A DNA stretch of 64,000 nt from Borrelia hispanica CRI (GCF_000500065.1 NZ_AYOU01000164.1:62001-126000); one strand, 5' to 3'. Shown: positions 28,622 through 38,175, counted from the stretch's first letter. Made by a program: numbers and translations. The notes: generated by a model from the letters alone, not told the origin.

Positions 28622-29386
28622 TTGGCAGTAATTACTATGAAAAGTCTTTTGGAGGCTGGAGTTCATTTTGGTCATCAGGTAAAAAGGCTTGATCCAAGAA
28701 TGAAAAGATTTATCTTTTCAGAAAGAAATGAAATACATATTTTAGATTTACAAAAAACTCTACAAGGAATTAAAGATTCTTATGAACTTGTTCAGAGTGT
28801 TATAAAGAATGGTAAGAAAGTTTTATTTGTTGGTACTAAAAAACAGGCAAGTGAGATAATTGAACAGGAAGCCAAAAGGAGTGAGATGCCCTATGTTAAT
28901 AATAGATGGCTTGGTGGGATGCTTTCAAATTTTAATACTATTAAGAAATCAGTTCAAAAATTAAAAAAATTGGAAAAAATGGAAGTTGATGGAACTTTTG
29001 AAATGATTAGCAAAAAGGAAGTTTCTCAAATTAATCGTGAAAAGTTAAAATTAGCTAAAAATTTGACAGGTATTAAGGATATGGAGGATCTTCCTGGTGC
29101 TATTTTTATAATTGATCCTAAGAGGGAACAGATCGTTATTAATGAAGCTAGGAAACTTGGCATTCCTATAATTGCGGTTGTTGATACTAATTGTAATCCA
29201 GATGTAATTGATTGTCCGATTCCTGGAAATGATGATGCAATTCGTTCTGTTGCTTTATTTACTAAGATAATATCTGATGCTATTTTAGAGAGTGATAAAG
29301 AGGTTGGCATTCAAATAGTTGAAAATTTGAATGAAGAAGATTTAATGAGCGAAATTGAAGTTAAGAATGAAAGGAAAGAATCATAA
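28622..29386 (+). CDS. rpsB: Ribosomal protein S2
   Basis: Small-subunit protein S2, 254 residues. It has the typical start [19 protein letters not shown] and the conserved blocks [32 protein letters not shown] and [21 protein letters not shown]. Translation starts at TTG 28622 after GGGAGG. It leads the conserved rpsB-tsf-frr-uppS-cdsA-rseP cluster. Confidence 0.98.
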   Translation: MAVITMKSLLEAGVHFGHQVKRLDPRMKRFIFSERNEIHILDLQKTLQGIKDSYELVQSVIKNGKKVLFVGTKKQASEIIEQEAKRSEMPYVNNRWLGGMLSNFNTIKKSVQKLKKLEKMEVDGTFEMISKKEVSQINREKLKLAKNLTGIKDMEDLPGAIFIIDPKREQIVINEARKLGIPIIAVVDTNCNPDVIDCPIPGNDDAIRSVALFTKIISDAILESDKEVGIQIVENLNEEDLMSEIEVKNERKES

Positions 29387-29407
29387 AATGTATATAAGGA
29401 GAGTAAT

Positions 29408-30244
29408 ATGAGTATTAGTCCTCAAGAAGTAAAAAGACTCAGAGATGCAACTGGTGCTGGATTTGGTGATTGTAAAAAGGCATTAAGTATTGCTGGTGGT
29501 GATTTTGAATTAGCTAAAAAAAAGCTTAAGGAGATGGGTATTGTATCTGCTGATAAGAGAAGTGGTAGAGATGCTAAGGAAGGTCGAGTTTTTTCTTATG
29601 TTAATACAGAAAGAGTGGGTCTTTTACTTATTGCATGCGAGACAGATTTTGTTGCTATGAATAGTGATTTTGTGGCTTTTGGAAATTCTTTGATAAAACA
29701 ATTAGTCGAGAGTGGTAGAGATGTTCTTGATGAGCATCAAGAACTTGAAATTAAAAATTTGGCAGCCACAATTAAAGAAAATATTTATGTAAGTAAAATC
29801 TATATTTCTAATATTGCATCTAATGAGCTTGTGAAAAATTATCTTCATGGAGATCAGTCTAAGATAGGTGTATTTGTTAAATTTAAAATAGATGATGTTT
29901 TAAAAATGCAAGATGAAAAATTAAATAATTTTGCAATGGATTTAGCTTTGCATGTGGCAGCTTTTTCTCCTCTTTATTTAAGTGTTAATGATATTTGTCT
30001 TAATTATATTAAAGAACAGGAAGAAATTTTTATGAGACAAATGGAATCTAGTGGAAAACCTGAGAATGTAGTTAAAGGGATAATATCGGGAAAACTTAAA
30101 AAACATTTAGGAGAAATTGCCCTCTTAGAACAAGGGTTTGTAAAGGATGATAAACTTACTGTTAAAGAAAAAATAGAAGAGATTTCTAAGTTGATTTTAA
30201 GTAAAATAGAGGTGGTGGAATTTAAGTACTTAAGTGTTGGATAA
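29408..30244 (+). CDS. tsf: Translation elongation factor Ts
   Basis: EF-Ts recycles EF-Tu-GDP. The 278-residue protein has the N-terminal UBA-like domain and TDFV-containing core: [19 protein letters not shown] at the start, then [13 protein letters not shown] and [14 protein letters not shown]. Length is standard. ATG 29408 follows AAGGAGAG. It lies 21 bases after rpsB, as in most bacteria. Confidence 0.97.
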   Translation: MSISPQEVKRLRDATGAGFGDCKKALSIAGGDFELAKKKLKEMGIVSADKRSGRDAKEGRVFSYVNTERVGLLLIACETDFVAMNSDFVAFGNSLIKQLVESGRDVLDEHQELEIKNLAATIKENIYVSKIYISNIASNELVKNYLHGDQSKIGVFVKFKIDDVLKMQDEKLNNFAMDLALHVAAFSPLYLSVNDICLNYIKEQEEIFMRQMESSGKPENVVKGIISGKLKKHLGEIALLEQGFVKDDKLTVKEKIEEISKLILSKIEVVEFKYLSVG

Positions 30245-30281
30245 TAATTTGTGATTCTTTTGATTTTTTAAGGAGGTTTGA

Positions 30282-30836
30282 ATGGAGGAATATAAAGCTT
30301 TATTAGATGAAAAGATGGGAAGGGTTGTTTTATCTCTTGAGAGTGAATATAAGTCTTTAAGAACCGGTAGAGTAAATAGCGCTCTTTTTGATAAAGTATT
30401 TGTTGATTATTATGGAGAAAAAACTCCTTTAACTAGGGTTGCTAATATTAGTGTTCCTGAGGCAAGGCTTATTGTCATTCAGCCTTGGGATAGAAGTTTG
30501 TTATCTAAAATAGAACAGGCTATACTCAATTCAGATCTCTCAATGAATCCTTCAAGTGATGGATCAGTACTTAGGATTAAGGTGCCTGTATTGACTATCG
30601 AGAGACGGAAAGAAATAGTAAAACAAGCAAAGAAAATAGCTGAAGATCATAAAATTGCAACTAGAAATATAAGGCATGAATTAAATAATAAAGCAAAAAA
30701 GCAAGAAAAAGATTCTCAGATTACTGAGGATGATTTACGACGAATTTTAGATGATATTCAACGAGATACTAATTTTTATATAAAAAAAATAGATGAGATT
30801 TTTGATTTAAAAGCAAAAGAGATAATGGAAGTTTAA
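30282..30836 (+). CDS. frr: Ribosome recycling factor
   Basis: RRF splits post-termination ribosomes together with EF-G. The 184-residue protein matches the family throughout ([52 protein letters not shown]). ATG 30282 follows AAGGAGG. The stop lies four bases before uppS. Confidence 0.97.
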   Translation: MEEYKALLDEKMGRVVLSLESEYKSLRTGRVNSALFDKVFVDYYGEKTPLTRVANISVPEARLIVIQPWDRSLLSKIEQAILNSDLSMNPSSDGSVLRIKVPVLTIERRKEIVKQAKKIAEDHKIATRNIRHELNNKAKKQEKDSQITEDDLRRILDDIQRDTNFYIKKIDEIFDLKAKEIMEV

Positions 30837-30840
30837 GTTT

Positions 30841-31533
30841 ATGAGTAGTAATTCCCTTCCAAGTCATGTTGGGATCATTATGGATGGCAATAGAAGATGG
30901 GCATTAAAAAAAGGTTTGTCATTTTTTGAAGGACATAAAGAGGGTTTAAAGCGAGCTAAAGAAATAGTGAAACGTTCTTGTGAATTGGGTATAAAGTGTT
31001 TATCTCTTTATGTTTTTTCTACAGAAAATTGGAATAGAACAAATTCTGAAATAGAACATTTGATGTTTTTAATTACCGATTATTTAAGTTCTGAATTTAA
31101 ATTTTATGCTGAAAACAATATAAAGGTAGTGATTTCAGGTGATATTGAGACTTTAAGTCAAAAAGTCAAAAAATCGATTGAAGATGCTACTAATTATACA
31201 AAGAATTTTGATGGGCTTATATTAAATTTGGCTATTAATTATGGTGGTAGAAATGAAATAGTTAGAGCTACTAAGAAAATTTTAGAAAAAGGGTTATCAG
31301 TTGAAACTTTAAATGAGGTTGAATTTGCTAAGTTTTTAGATAATCAAGAACTTGGTGATCTTGATCTCTTAATTCGAACAGGTGGAGATATGAGAGTAAG
31401 TAATTTTCTTTTATGGAGACTTGCTTATTGTGAATTTATTTTTTCAAATGTTTTATGGCCAGATTATTTTGTTTTTCATTATGAGAGAGATTTGGAGTGC
31501 TTTAAGAATAGGAAGAGAAATTTTGGGAGATAA
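30841..31533 (+). CDS. uppS: Undecaprenyl diphosphate synthase (cis-prenyltransferase)
   Basis: It makes the C55 lipid carrier for peptidoglycan from isopentenyl and farnesyl diphosphate. The 230-residue protein has the IMDGNRRWA motif with the catalytic Asp, [29 protein letters not shown] and the substrate-binding [16 protein letters not shown]. Its 3' end overlaps cdsA. The isopentenyl units come from the mevalonate pathway that this genus uses. Confidence 0.97.
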   Translation: MSSNSLPSHVGIIMDGNRRWALKKGLSFFEGHKEGLKRAKEIVKRSCELGIKCLSLYVFSTENWNRTNSEIEHLMFLITDYLSSEFKFYAENNIKVVISGDIETLSQKVKKSIEDATNYTKNFDGLILNLAINYGGRNEIVRATKKILEKGLSVETLNEVEFAKFLDNQELGDLDLLIRTGGDMRVSNFLLWRLAYCEFIFSNVLWPDYFVFHYERDLECFKNRKRNFGR

Positions 31534-32386
31534 AGGTTTATTTAGTATTAAGTCTAAAAAGTTGACATTTGTTGCTCGACTTGGAACATTTTTATTTTTT
31601 GTTCCTTTGGTTTTGCTTTTAATATTTTTAGAGTTTAAGAGTTATTTGTTGATTAATATTTTAATTTTTATGTTTAGTGGAATTGCTGCAAAAGAAGTTA
31701 ATGATTTACTTAAATTTAAGTCTGCTTCTGTTTCTAGTACTTTGTCTTTCTTTTTAGGGATATTCCCTCCAATTTTGACATATGTGCATTTTAATATTTT
31801 AGATTTAGGCATTAATATAGTATTTTATTTAGTTATAACTTTGGTTTTTAGTAACTGGATTGTCAATTTGGTTTTTATTAAAGAGAATGAAATTGTTAAT
31901 TTTTTATCACAAGCAACTTCTATAATTTTTATACTCATATATCCAGGTATTTTGATGTCATTTATTGTTGCTATTACTACTTTGCCAAAAGCACCTATTC
32001 TTTTATTAATACTTTTTTCTATGGTTAGTGGTAATGATACTTTTGCCTATCTTTTTGGATATTTCTTTGGGAAAAATAGTTATAAGCCCACTATTATTAG
32101 TCCTAATAAAACTATAATGGGATTTTTTGGTGGTATACTATTTTCTGTCATTGTTGTACTTATTGTAGTAAGTTTAGGATTGATAAATTTAACTTATGGA
32201 GAAGCTATGATTTTTGGAGTTTTAATAGGATTTTTTACTATTATTGGTGATTTGTTTGAATCTGGACTTAAGCGTAGTGCAGGAGTTAAAGATTCTGGTA
32301 AAATTATTCCTGGTAGAGGTGGTGCTCTTGATTCAATTGATTCATATCTCTTAACAGGTCCTATATTTTATTTGTATTTATCGTAG
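31523..32386 (+). CDS. cdsA: Phosphatidate cytidylyltransferase (CDP-diacylglycerol synthase)
   Basis: It forms CDP-diacylglycerol, the entry point to phospholipid synthesis. It is a multi-pass membrane protein with about eight helices, and carries the CdsA signature near the C-terminus: [20 protein letters not shown], then GALDSIDS. I place the start at TTG 31523, seven bases after GGAAGAG (31511-31517), giving 287 residues and an 11-base overlap with uppS. An ATG at 31481, or further upstream, would make a longer N-terminus inside uppS but has no ribosome site. The order uppS-cdsA-rseP is widely conserved. Confidence 0.92.
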   Translation: MGDKGLFSIKSKKLTFVARLGTFLFFVPLVLLLIFLEFKSYLLINILIFMFSGIAAKEVNDLLKFKSASVSSTLSFFLGIFPPILTYVHFNILDLGINIVFYLVITLVFSNWIVNLVFIKENEIVNFLSQATSIIFILIYPGILMSFIVAITTLPKAPILLLILFSMVSGNDTFAYLFGYFFGKNSYKPTIISPNKTIMGFFGGILFSVIVVLIVVSLGLINLTYGEAMIFGVLIGFFTIIGDLFESGLKRSAGVKDSGKIIPGRGGALDSIDSYLLTGPIFYLYLS

Positions 32387-32401
32387 TTTTGGGAGTCATT
32401 A

Positions 32402-33682
32402 ATGTATATTTTTTTTAGTATTTTAGCTTTCACTTTTATAATATTCATTCATGAGTTGGGGCATTTATTTTTTGCAAGACTTTTTAAAGTTAAGGTTGAA
32501 GTTTTTTCTATAGGAATAGGACCCAGTCTTTTTAAAATCAAAATAAAGGATACTGAGTATAGATTTTCTCCTATTTTTTTAGGGGGATATTGTAAACTTA
32601 AAGGGTCTGAACATCTTGAACATGAACTTAGGTTAAATAAACAACTTGAAGCAGATAAAGATTCTATTTTTGGTATTTCTCATTTTAAAAGGATATTGAT
32701 ATATTTTGCAGGGCCTCTTTTTAATTTGATTTTTGCATTAATTGTTTTTATTGCAATTGAAATGATAGGAATTGTTTATCCTGATTATTCTAGTAAGATA
32801 ATCGTTATTAATAAGAGTGCATTAAGTAAATTTAGAGATGGTGATGTTATATTGAGCGTTGATAATACTAATATAAAATATTATTCTGATTTAAAGAGAG
32901 TTCTTCCTTTAAAAAATTCTAGAGTGACCTTTACTGTTTTAAGAGATGGTGAGAATATTAGTTTTGAGGATAACACAAATTTAGATAAGTTCTTAGAAGA
33001 AATTAATCCTTGGATAGATCTTGTTGTTGCTAAAGTTAAAATTAATTCTTCAGCCGAAGTTGCTGGTCTTCAGCCGAATGATAGAATAGTAAGCATTAAT
33101 GATGTGTCTATAAGTAATAATAGGGATTTAGACAATTTAATTTCTAAACTTGATGTTAATGTGGTAGATATTAAATATGAAAGAGATGGAGAAATTTTGA
33201 CTTCAAAATTGGTATTTCAGGATATTAATAAAAATTTAGGAATTTATTTATTGCCTGGTTCGAAACGATTGGTGAGAGCAGATAATTTGGTAATTGCTTT
33301 TACAAATTCGTTTAATAAAGTTTTAGATATTTTGGGTCGCATTTTATATTCTATTGTTGAGTTGTTTACTAATTTTAGAAGTAATGCTAAGAATATCACA
33401 GGTCCTGTTGGAATGATTAATATTTTTGCTGGTTCTTTTTCTTTTGGAATATTGTATTGGCTTGATACTCTTGCTATTTTTAATTTACTTATTGCTGGTA
33501 TGAATTTATTTTTTGTTGTAATTCCAATGCTTGATGGTGGTCAAATTTTGATTAGTTGTATTGAACTTTTGCGTGGAAAGAGATTTAAAGCAAAGATTAT
33601 TTACTATTTTTATCTTTTTGGTATTTTGATGATGCTGATTCTTTTTGTATTAGGGCTTTTAAATGATTTGAGTAATCTTTAA
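32402..33682 (+). CDS. rseP: Site-2 intramembrane metalloprotease RseP
   Basis: RseP cleaves membrane-spanning substrates such as anti-sigma factors or leftover signal peptides. The 426-residue protein has the zinc motif HELGH at 17-21 in the first helix, one or two PDZ-like regions at about 120-290 (AEVAGLQPNDRIVSINDVSI), a GPVGMINI segment, and the second zinc-ligand motif PMLDGGQILI in the C-terminal membrane domain. It ends the rpsB cluster and converges on hlyIII. No RseA-type partner is encoded nearby, so the substrate is unknown. Confidence 0.95.
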   Translation: MYIFFSILAFTFIIFIHELGHLFFARLFKVKVEVFSIGIGPSLFKIKIKDTEYRFSPIFLGGYCKLKGSEHLEHELRLNKQLEADKDSIFGISHFKRILIYFAGPLFNLIFALIVFIAIEMIGIVYPDYSSKIIVINKSALSKFRDGDVILSVDNTNIKYYSDLKRVLPLKNSRVTFTVLRDGENISFEDNTNLDKFLEEINPWIDLVVAKVKINSSAEVAGLQPNDRIVSINDVSISNNRDLDNLISKLDVNVVDIKYERDGEILTSKLVFQDINKNLGIYLLPGSKRLVRADNLVIAFTNSFNKVLDILGRILYSIVELFTNFRSNAKNITGPVGMINIFAGSFSFGILYWLDTLAIFNLLIAGMNLFFVVIPMLDGGQILISCIELLRGKRFKAKIIYYFYLFGILMMLILFVLGLLNDLSNL

Positions 33683-33720
33683 AGCACTTTTATATTAATT
33701 TCGTGGTATAAAAATTTGAA

Positions 33721-34407
33721 TTAATAAGGAAGTACATATTGAAACATAAACCAATAATGTGCAAATGATGCAAGTAGTATCAATATATGAAAGAAGTCAT
33801 GCATTCTCATATTTGATATTGGGTTTAGATTTTTGCTTGTTGAATATACTATTCCTCCTATTGTATAAAGGATGCCCCCAATAGCTAGCCATAAAAATCC
33901 TTGTGTAGGGAGTATGTTGTAGATGAGTTTGATTCCAAATATAATACTCCATCCCATAATGATAAATATACATCCGTTAATCCATCCAGGACTATTTGTG
34001 TATATTGATTTAAAAATGATTCCTAAAATAGCAAATCCCCAAACGGTTGTAAGAATTATTTTACCATAAATATTAGGCATAAGAATTAGACATGGTGGAG
34101 TATATGTTCCTGCTATCAGTATAAATATTGATATATGATCAAATTTTCTAAATAGTTGTTTTATTTTGCTTCCCTTTGTAAATATATGATATAAGGTGCT
34201 CATTGTGTATAATAATGTCATTGATGAACCATAGATTAAAAATAATACTGCATGAAGATATTTTTTTAGATTGATTGATAGGGTGATAAGAATAGTTGTC
34301 CCTATAATTGATAGGATCATGCCAAATAAGTGAGATATTGAACTGAATAATTCATTTTTAGGTATTATACCATTATATGGTGATACGTTTTGATTTTTTT
34401 TAGACAT
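33721..34407 (-). CDS. Hemolysin III family membrane protein (PAQR/YqfA-type)
   Basis: A 228-residue protein with seven membrane helices and the HlyIII/PAQR pattern: an N-terminal [14 protein letters not shown] with the conserved His, YHIF near residue 75, [16 protein letters not shown], and [15 protein letters not shown] with the last His. Those His/Asp residues form the predicted metal site of the family. Haemolytic activity is not implied by the name; a hydrolase or stress role in membranes is suggested for the superfamily. It diverges from malX across a 227-base region containing an inverted repeat. Confidence 0.9.
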   Translation of the reverse strand: MSKKNQNVSPYNGIIPKNELFSSISHLFGMILSIIGTTILITLSINLKKYLHAVLFLIYGSSMTLLYTMSTLYHIFTKGSKIKQLFRKFDHISIFILIAGTYTPPCLILMPNIYGKIILTTVWGFAILGIIFKSIYTNSPGWINGCIFIIMGWSIIFGIKLIYNILPTQGFLWLAIGGILYTIGGIVYSTSKNLNPISNMRMHDFFHILILLASFAHYWFMFQYVLPY

Positions 34408-34457
34408 AATTTACTCTTTTTTATATACTTTTATTTTAATAACATGTATATACTTCT

Positions 34458-34511
34458 TTATTTTAGGTATATTAGTGCAAAATAAGACATAAATCAAGTA
34501 ACCTAAAATAA
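34458..34511. repeat. Separated inverted repeat in the hlyIII-malX divergent region
   Basis: TTATTTTAGGT (34458-34468) and ACCTAAAATAA (34501-34511) are perfect 11-base complements separated by 32 bases. Their centres are 43 bases apart, about four helical turns, so both could be bound on the same face of the DNA. It lies upstream of both divergent genes. An operator pair is my inference; no regulator is encoded nearby. Confidence 0.5.
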
Positions 34512-34590
34512 TTTAACATAAAACTAGAGATTATGTTAATTTTATTATTAAATTTTTATATTAAAATCTAACTTTTTCTAAAAAAAGCAA

Positions 34591-34596
34591 TATAAT
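34591..34596 (+). promoter_or_regulatory. Candidate -10 box for malX
   Basis: A perfect TATAAT lies 39 bases before the chosen GTG start of malX. No good -35 is visible 16-18 bases upstream (CTAACT at 34568-34573), so an activator may be needed or the match may be by chance in AT-rich DNA. Confidence 0.35.
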
Positions 34597-34634
34597 GTTG
34601 AATTGTCTTTAACTTTTAGATGGAGAGGTTCAGC

Positions 34635-36326
34635 GTGATAGGTTTTTTTAAAATTCTTAGATTTGCTAATTTGCAAAAATTTTCTAGTGCAGTGCGATTG
34701 CCAATTTCTGTTATTACGATTTTTTCTTTGATGCTTGGGATAGGGTCAGCATTTTTAAATCCTTCTAATTTATTTTATGTTGATAATGCTGTTTTGAAAT
34801 TGATTTTAGGTCTTATTAGAAGTGCCAGTAATATTGTTATATTAAATATTCCTTTATTTTTTGTTGTAGGTATTACTGTTGGTGTTGCTAGAGTGCAAAA
34901 AGGTACTGCTGCGCTTTTAGGCCTTGTTGGATATTTGATTTTTAACGTTACTGAGAATTATTTTCTTGGGGTATTTTCAGGATTAGCTGAACCTGATTTG
35001 ATGTCTTCTGTTGGACAAGTTAAAGTTTTAGGAATTCAAACTTTAAACACAGGTATTTTGGGTGGTTTATCGGTTGGGCTTTTAGTTGGTTATTTACATA
35101 ATAGATTTTGTAACATTGAATTGCCAGGACCTTTTGATTTTTTTTCTGGAATTAGATTTGTTCCTATAGTGATTTTTCCCTTTTCTATTTTATTGGGAGT
35201 AATATTTTTTTTAATTTGGCCTTATCTTAATGAACTTATCACTTCTTTTGGATTTTTTATTGCTAAGTTAGATTATTATGGTAGTTTTTTTTATGGATTT
35301 TTGAACAGAATACTCATTCCTCTGGGACTTCATTCTATTTTGACATTTCCTTTTAATTTTACTTCTTTGGGAGGATCTGAAATAATTAATGATCAGGTTA
35401 TTGGTGGTATTCAGAATATATTTTATGCTCAATTGTCAGATCCATATCTTACAAGATTTTCTTCAAGTATTTCTAGATTCAATAGTGGATTTTATCTTTC
35501 TATTATGTTTGGACTTCCTGGGGCAGCCTTTGGAGTTTATAGAGGAATTATTCATGATGATAAGCGTAAGATCTTAACATTGTTATTTTCAGGGGCTTTT
35601 GCGGCTTTTTTTACGGGAATTACAGAACCTTTAGAGTTTTTATTTGTTTTTACAGCGCCTTTACTTTATTTTGTGCATGCTATCTATACTGGATTTGCAT
35701 TGTTAATTGCTAATATATTTGATATTTCAGTTGGTATGACTTTTTCTGCTGGATTTTTGGATTTTGTTATGTTTGGGGTATTACAAGGGCATGATAAGAC
35801 AAATTGGTTATATTTATTACCATTAGGTTTGTTATTTTTTGCTTTGTATTATTTTACTTTTAAATGGATTTATAATTATTTTGATTTTCAGATTCTTGGT
35901 GTTGGAGAGCCGTTTTTTGTTGGAAGTGAAGGTGAAGTTGAAGGGATGGGGATTGCTCATTTAGTAGTGCAAGGACTTGGAGGTCTTGATAATATTCAAG
36001 AATTTGATGTTGTATCGACAAATTTAAACTTTGTGGTTTTCAGTCCAGAACTTAGGTTTGAAGATTTTCTTAAAAAAACAGGTGCTTTGAATATTGTTAC
36101 AATTGGTAATACAATTCAAATTGATTATGGAACAAATGTTTATTATATAAAACAGGCTATTGAAAATTATTCTCCCAAAAGTCTTTTTAAAGCCAGCGTT
36201 ATTGTTGCATCTGATAATGTAAGACAAGGAATTAAAGCATATATTGAGATGAAAGAAGATGATAAGCGTGAAAAACAAGGATCAACAGGGAAGCTTTATA
36301 AACTTAATAAAGATGATAAGGATTAA
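34635..36326 (+). CDS. malX: PTS permease, glucose/maltose (MalX) type EIICB, EIIB active-site cysteine missing
   Basis: A sugar-transport protein of the PTS glucose superfamily. Starting at GTG 34635 (GGAGAGG at 34622-34628) it has 563 residues; ATG 34620 is an alternative but lies across that ribosome site. The EIIC part (1 to about 420) has the family motifs LIPLGLHSILTFPFNF and GITEPLEFLFVFTAPLLY. The EIIB part (about 445-530) aligns with NIxxLDACITRLR as NIQEFDVVSTNLN, so the phosphorylated Cys is Val460 and the following Arg is Asn. The rest of EIIB is intact. It may transport without phosphorylation, use another EIIB in trans, or have become a sensor. No EIIA domain is attached. Confidence 0.88.
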   Translation: MIGFFKILRFANLQKFSSAVRLPISVITIFSLMLGIGSAFLNPSNLFYVDNAVLKLILGLIRSASNIVILNIPLFFVVGITVGVARVQKGTAALLGLVGYLIFNVTENYFLGVFSGLAEPDLMSSVGQVKVLGIQTLNTGILGGLSVGLLVGYLHNRFCNIELPGPFDFFSGIRFVPIVIFPFSILLGVIFFLIWPYLNELITSFGFFIAKLDYYGSFFYGFLNRILIPLGLHSILTFPFNFTSLGGSEIINDQVIGGIQNIFYAQLSDPYLTRFSSSISRFNSGFYLSIMFGLPGAAFGVYRGIIHDDKRKILTLLFSGAFAAFFTGITEPLEFLFVFTAPLLYFVHAIYTGFALLIANIFDISVGMTFSAGFLDFVMFGVLQGHDKTNWLYLLPLGLLFFALYYFTFKWIYNYFDFQILGVGEPFFVGSEGEVEGMGIAHLVVQGLGGLDNIQEFDVVSTNLNFVVFSPELRFEDFLKKTGALNIVTIGNTIQIDYGTNVYYIKQAIENYSPKSLFKASVIVASDNVRQGIKAYIEMKEDDKREKQGSTGKLYKLNKDDKD

Positions 36327-36366
36327 ACTTGAAAATATGATGTAAAGTTATGTATTTGTAATTATT

Positions 36367-36386
36367 AAATAGTAAACTATTTTTTA
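36367..36386 (+). terminator. Possible weak terminator after malX
   Basis: AAATAG (36367-36372) and CTATTT (36377-36382) form a short stem around TAAA, and the T-run continues downstream. It is AT-rich and only six pairs, so termination may be partial. Confidence 0.4.
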
Positions 36387-36887
36387 TTATTTATTTAAGT
36401 ATCTTTTTGGAGAGATGAAAATGTGGCGTTGGGAGTATAGGTTGTAAAAAAAGTATTGAGGGTAAAAATTATTTGAATTTTGTTGTTAAAAGAATGAATT
36501 TTATTTCTGAAATAGTGATTGGTTGTTAGTTAAAGGTTATACGGATAATCAACTTGTGATTTATTGCTATTTATCTGTAATTAATTATGATGTTATAATT
36601 AATTATGTACATTGTTATTAATGCTGAATTTTAAAAAAACATGCAAGATTATAGGCTACTGCAAAAATTTCATAGAATATTTTTTAATGATATTTTATCG
36701 TGGATTAATTTTTAGTAATAGTAAGTTAGAATTTTAGTTATTGAAAAAGAATACATTGAAAAAGAGATTTTTGTTTTATAATAAAAAAATTTATCGTTTA
36801 TTATCGAGTATTGAAGGCATCTGATCGTTTTTTATGAATAATTAAAAAATGAATAATAAAAGAAGTTCAATTGTCTTTTATCAAGAA

Positions 36888-36916
36888 TTGAAAAAATTGA
36901 AGCGTTTTTATATACT
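36888..36916 (+). promoter_or_regulatory. Promoter of the rpsF-ssb-rpsR-rplI-dnaB operon
   Basis: TTGAAA (36888-36893), a 17-base spacer and TATACT (36911-36916): a near-consensus sigma-70 promoter. Transcription would start near 36923, leaving a leader of about 80 bases with the alternative hairpins described at 36954-36997. The same TTGAAA-17-TATACT form precedes murI. Confidence 0.75.
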
Positions 36917-36953
36917 TTACATAAATAATACATTATAGCGTTAATAACCTTTG

Positions 36954-36997
36954 CCATAAATTAGAGAAATTTATGGTGCAATTAAGACCATAAGGAG
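36954..36997 (+). promoter_or_regulatory. rpsF leader with two mutually exclusive hairpins, probable autoregulatory site
   Basis: Hairpin 1: CCATAAATT (36954-36962) pairs with AATTTATGG (36968-36976) over a 5-base loop. Hairpin 2: TTATGGT (36971-36977) pairs with ACCATAA (36987-36993) over a 9-base loop. They share 36971-36976, so only one can form. Hairpin 2 reaches into the Shine-Dalgarno AAGGAG (36992-36997) and would hinder ribosome binding. rpsF leaders in many bacteria bind the S6:S18 complex; whether this one has that motif I cannot tell. The pairing is exact; the function is inferred. Confidence 0.6.
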
Positions 36998-37002
36998 TTG
37001 GA

Positions 37003-37407
37003 ATGATAAAGAAGTATGAAGGTTGTTTTTTATTTAGAAGTGAAGAGCTTGAATATAAATCTGCTTTGGAAGAAGTAAAAAAACAGCTAGTAGCTTTTGG
37101 TGCAGTTGATTTTGTTGAAAATTCTCTTGGAGAGAGAGCACTAGAATATCCTGTTAAAAAACAGTTACGTGGTAGGTATGAAATAATAGAATTTAAAATG
37201 ACAAGTGATAATTTAAAAGAGCTTGAAACACAATTAAAGCTTATTAAAAATTTGCTTAGATGTATGATTTTGGTTAAAATTAACAGAAAAATTAGTGTTA
37301 AGAAAGTTAAAAGAAGAAATTTTAGAGAGTATAGAGATAATAGAGATATTAAAGAAAAAGAACAACCATCAGAGTCTAATGTTGCTGCTGATTTGAATGT
37401 AAATTGA
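37003..37407 (+). CDS. rpsF: Ribosomal protein S6
   Basis: Small-subunit protein S6, 134 residues, which binds 16S rRNA together with S18. The N-terminal MIKKYEGCFLFRSEELEYK and the LGERALEYPVKKQLRGRYEII core match the family, and the C-terminus is an extended Lys/Arg-rich tail. AAGGAG lies six bases before ATG 37003. It is the first gene of the rpsF-ssb-rpsR-rplI-dnaB operon. Confidence 0.97.
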   Translation: MIKKYEGCFLFRSEELEYKSALEEVKKQLVAFGAVDFVENSLGERALEYPVKKQLRGRYEIIEFKMTSDNLKELETQLKLIKNLLRCMILVKINRKISVKKVKRRNFREYRDNRDIKEKEQPSESNVAADLNVN

Positions 37408-37418
37408 GGAGGTTGTAG

Positions 37419-37859
37419 ATGGCCGACATTAATTCCTTGGTATTGTCTGGTAGACTTACTAGGGATTCTGAACTTACTTATACTGATTCAGGTATGGCTA
37501 TTCTTAAGTTTGCTTTGGCTAACAATAGAAGAATCAAAAAGCTTGATGAATGGATTGATTATGCTCAATTTTTTGATTGTGTCATTTTTGCTAAAAGAGC
37601 TGAAAGTCTTAGTGCTTTTCTTAAGAAGGGTAAACAAGTTGTAGTTAGTGGTTCGTTAAAGTATGAGAGTTGGCAAGATAAAAATACTGGGGATAAGAAA
37701 AGTAAGTGCAGTATTTTGGTAGATGAAATTCAGATGTTTGGAGCATCTACTGCTGTTGCTCAGGGAACAAGCAATGTTGATTTTGAAAGTTATAAGAAGC
37801 CAGATTCATTTAAAACTATTGATTTTGATAATGGTTTTAATGAGGATATACCTTTTTAG
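37419..37859 (+). CDS. ssb: Single-stranded DNA-binding protein
   Basis: SSB coats single-stranded DNA in replication and repair. The 146-residue protein has the OB-fold start (NSLVLSGRLTRDSELTYTDS), FDCVIFAKRAE and GKQVVVSGSLKYESWQDK. It ends in the acidic partner-binding tip EDIPF. The linker is short. GAGGAGG is close before ATG 37419. Its place between rpsF and rpsR is the common bacterial order. Confidence 0.97.
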   Translation: MADINSLVLSGRLTRDSELTYTDSGMAILKFALANNRRIKKLDEWIDYAQFFDCVIFAKRAESLSAFLKKGKQVVVSGSLKYESWQDKNTGDKKSKCSILVDEIQMFGASTAVAQGTSNVDFESYKKPDSFKTIDFDNGFNEDIPF

Positions 37860-37871
37860 GAGTTTTAATTT

Positions 37872-38162
37872 ATGTATAAAGATATAGATTCTCATCAAAG
37901 AGATTCAAGAACCGATGGACATCAGGATGGTTTTAAAAAGAATCCTAATTTTAGATTTTTTAAGAAAAAAACATGTAAATTTTGTGATATGGATAGAGTT
38001 CCTGATTATAAAGAGTTTGATTTCCTTAAGAAATTTATTACAGAACAAGGAAAAATATTGCCTAGAAGAATTACAGGTACTTCTGCTAAACATCAGAGAC
38101 GTCTTGCACTTGAAATTAAAAAGGCTAGATATATGGCTTTACTTCCTTTTGTAAAGAAATAA
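37872..38162 (+). CDS. rpsR: Ribosomal protein S18
   Basis: Small-subunit protein S18, 96 residues, the partner of S6. The core is typical: [18 protein letters not shown], then [20 protein letters not shown] and MALLPFV. The Cys-x-x-Cys near residue 35 is present. An N-terminal Asp/Gln/Arg-rich extension of about 20 residues is longer than average. Confidence 0.97.
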
Positions 38163-38175
38163 TGAAGGAGAAGTT

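Larger units (their letters stand above)
36327..37002. other. 676-base gene-free region before rpsF
   Basis: This is the largest stretch without a clear gene. It holds, in order: a weak malX terminator (36367-36386); a tiny ORF with a ribosome site (ATG 36415, MKMWRWEYRL then stop; GGAGAG upstream); a 12-base direct repeat TAATTAATTATG (36578-36589 and 36596-36607); and the rpsF promoter and leader (36888-37002). Both strands in 36450-36880 are broken by stops and I see no tRNA-like fold. It could be a decayed gene, a small RNA locus or a regulatory region; the sequence does not decide. Confidence 0.6.

Noticed and set aside
34620..34637. ATG 34620 as the start of malX
   Set aside because: GGAGAGG lies just after this ATG and six bases before GTG 34635, so the GTG is the better start; the ATG remains possible.
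36327..36950. Searched for tRNA or structured RNA genes in the long gap
   Set aside because: No T-arm-like GGTTCRANTCC, acceptor pairing or CCA end seen; only AT-rich short repeats.
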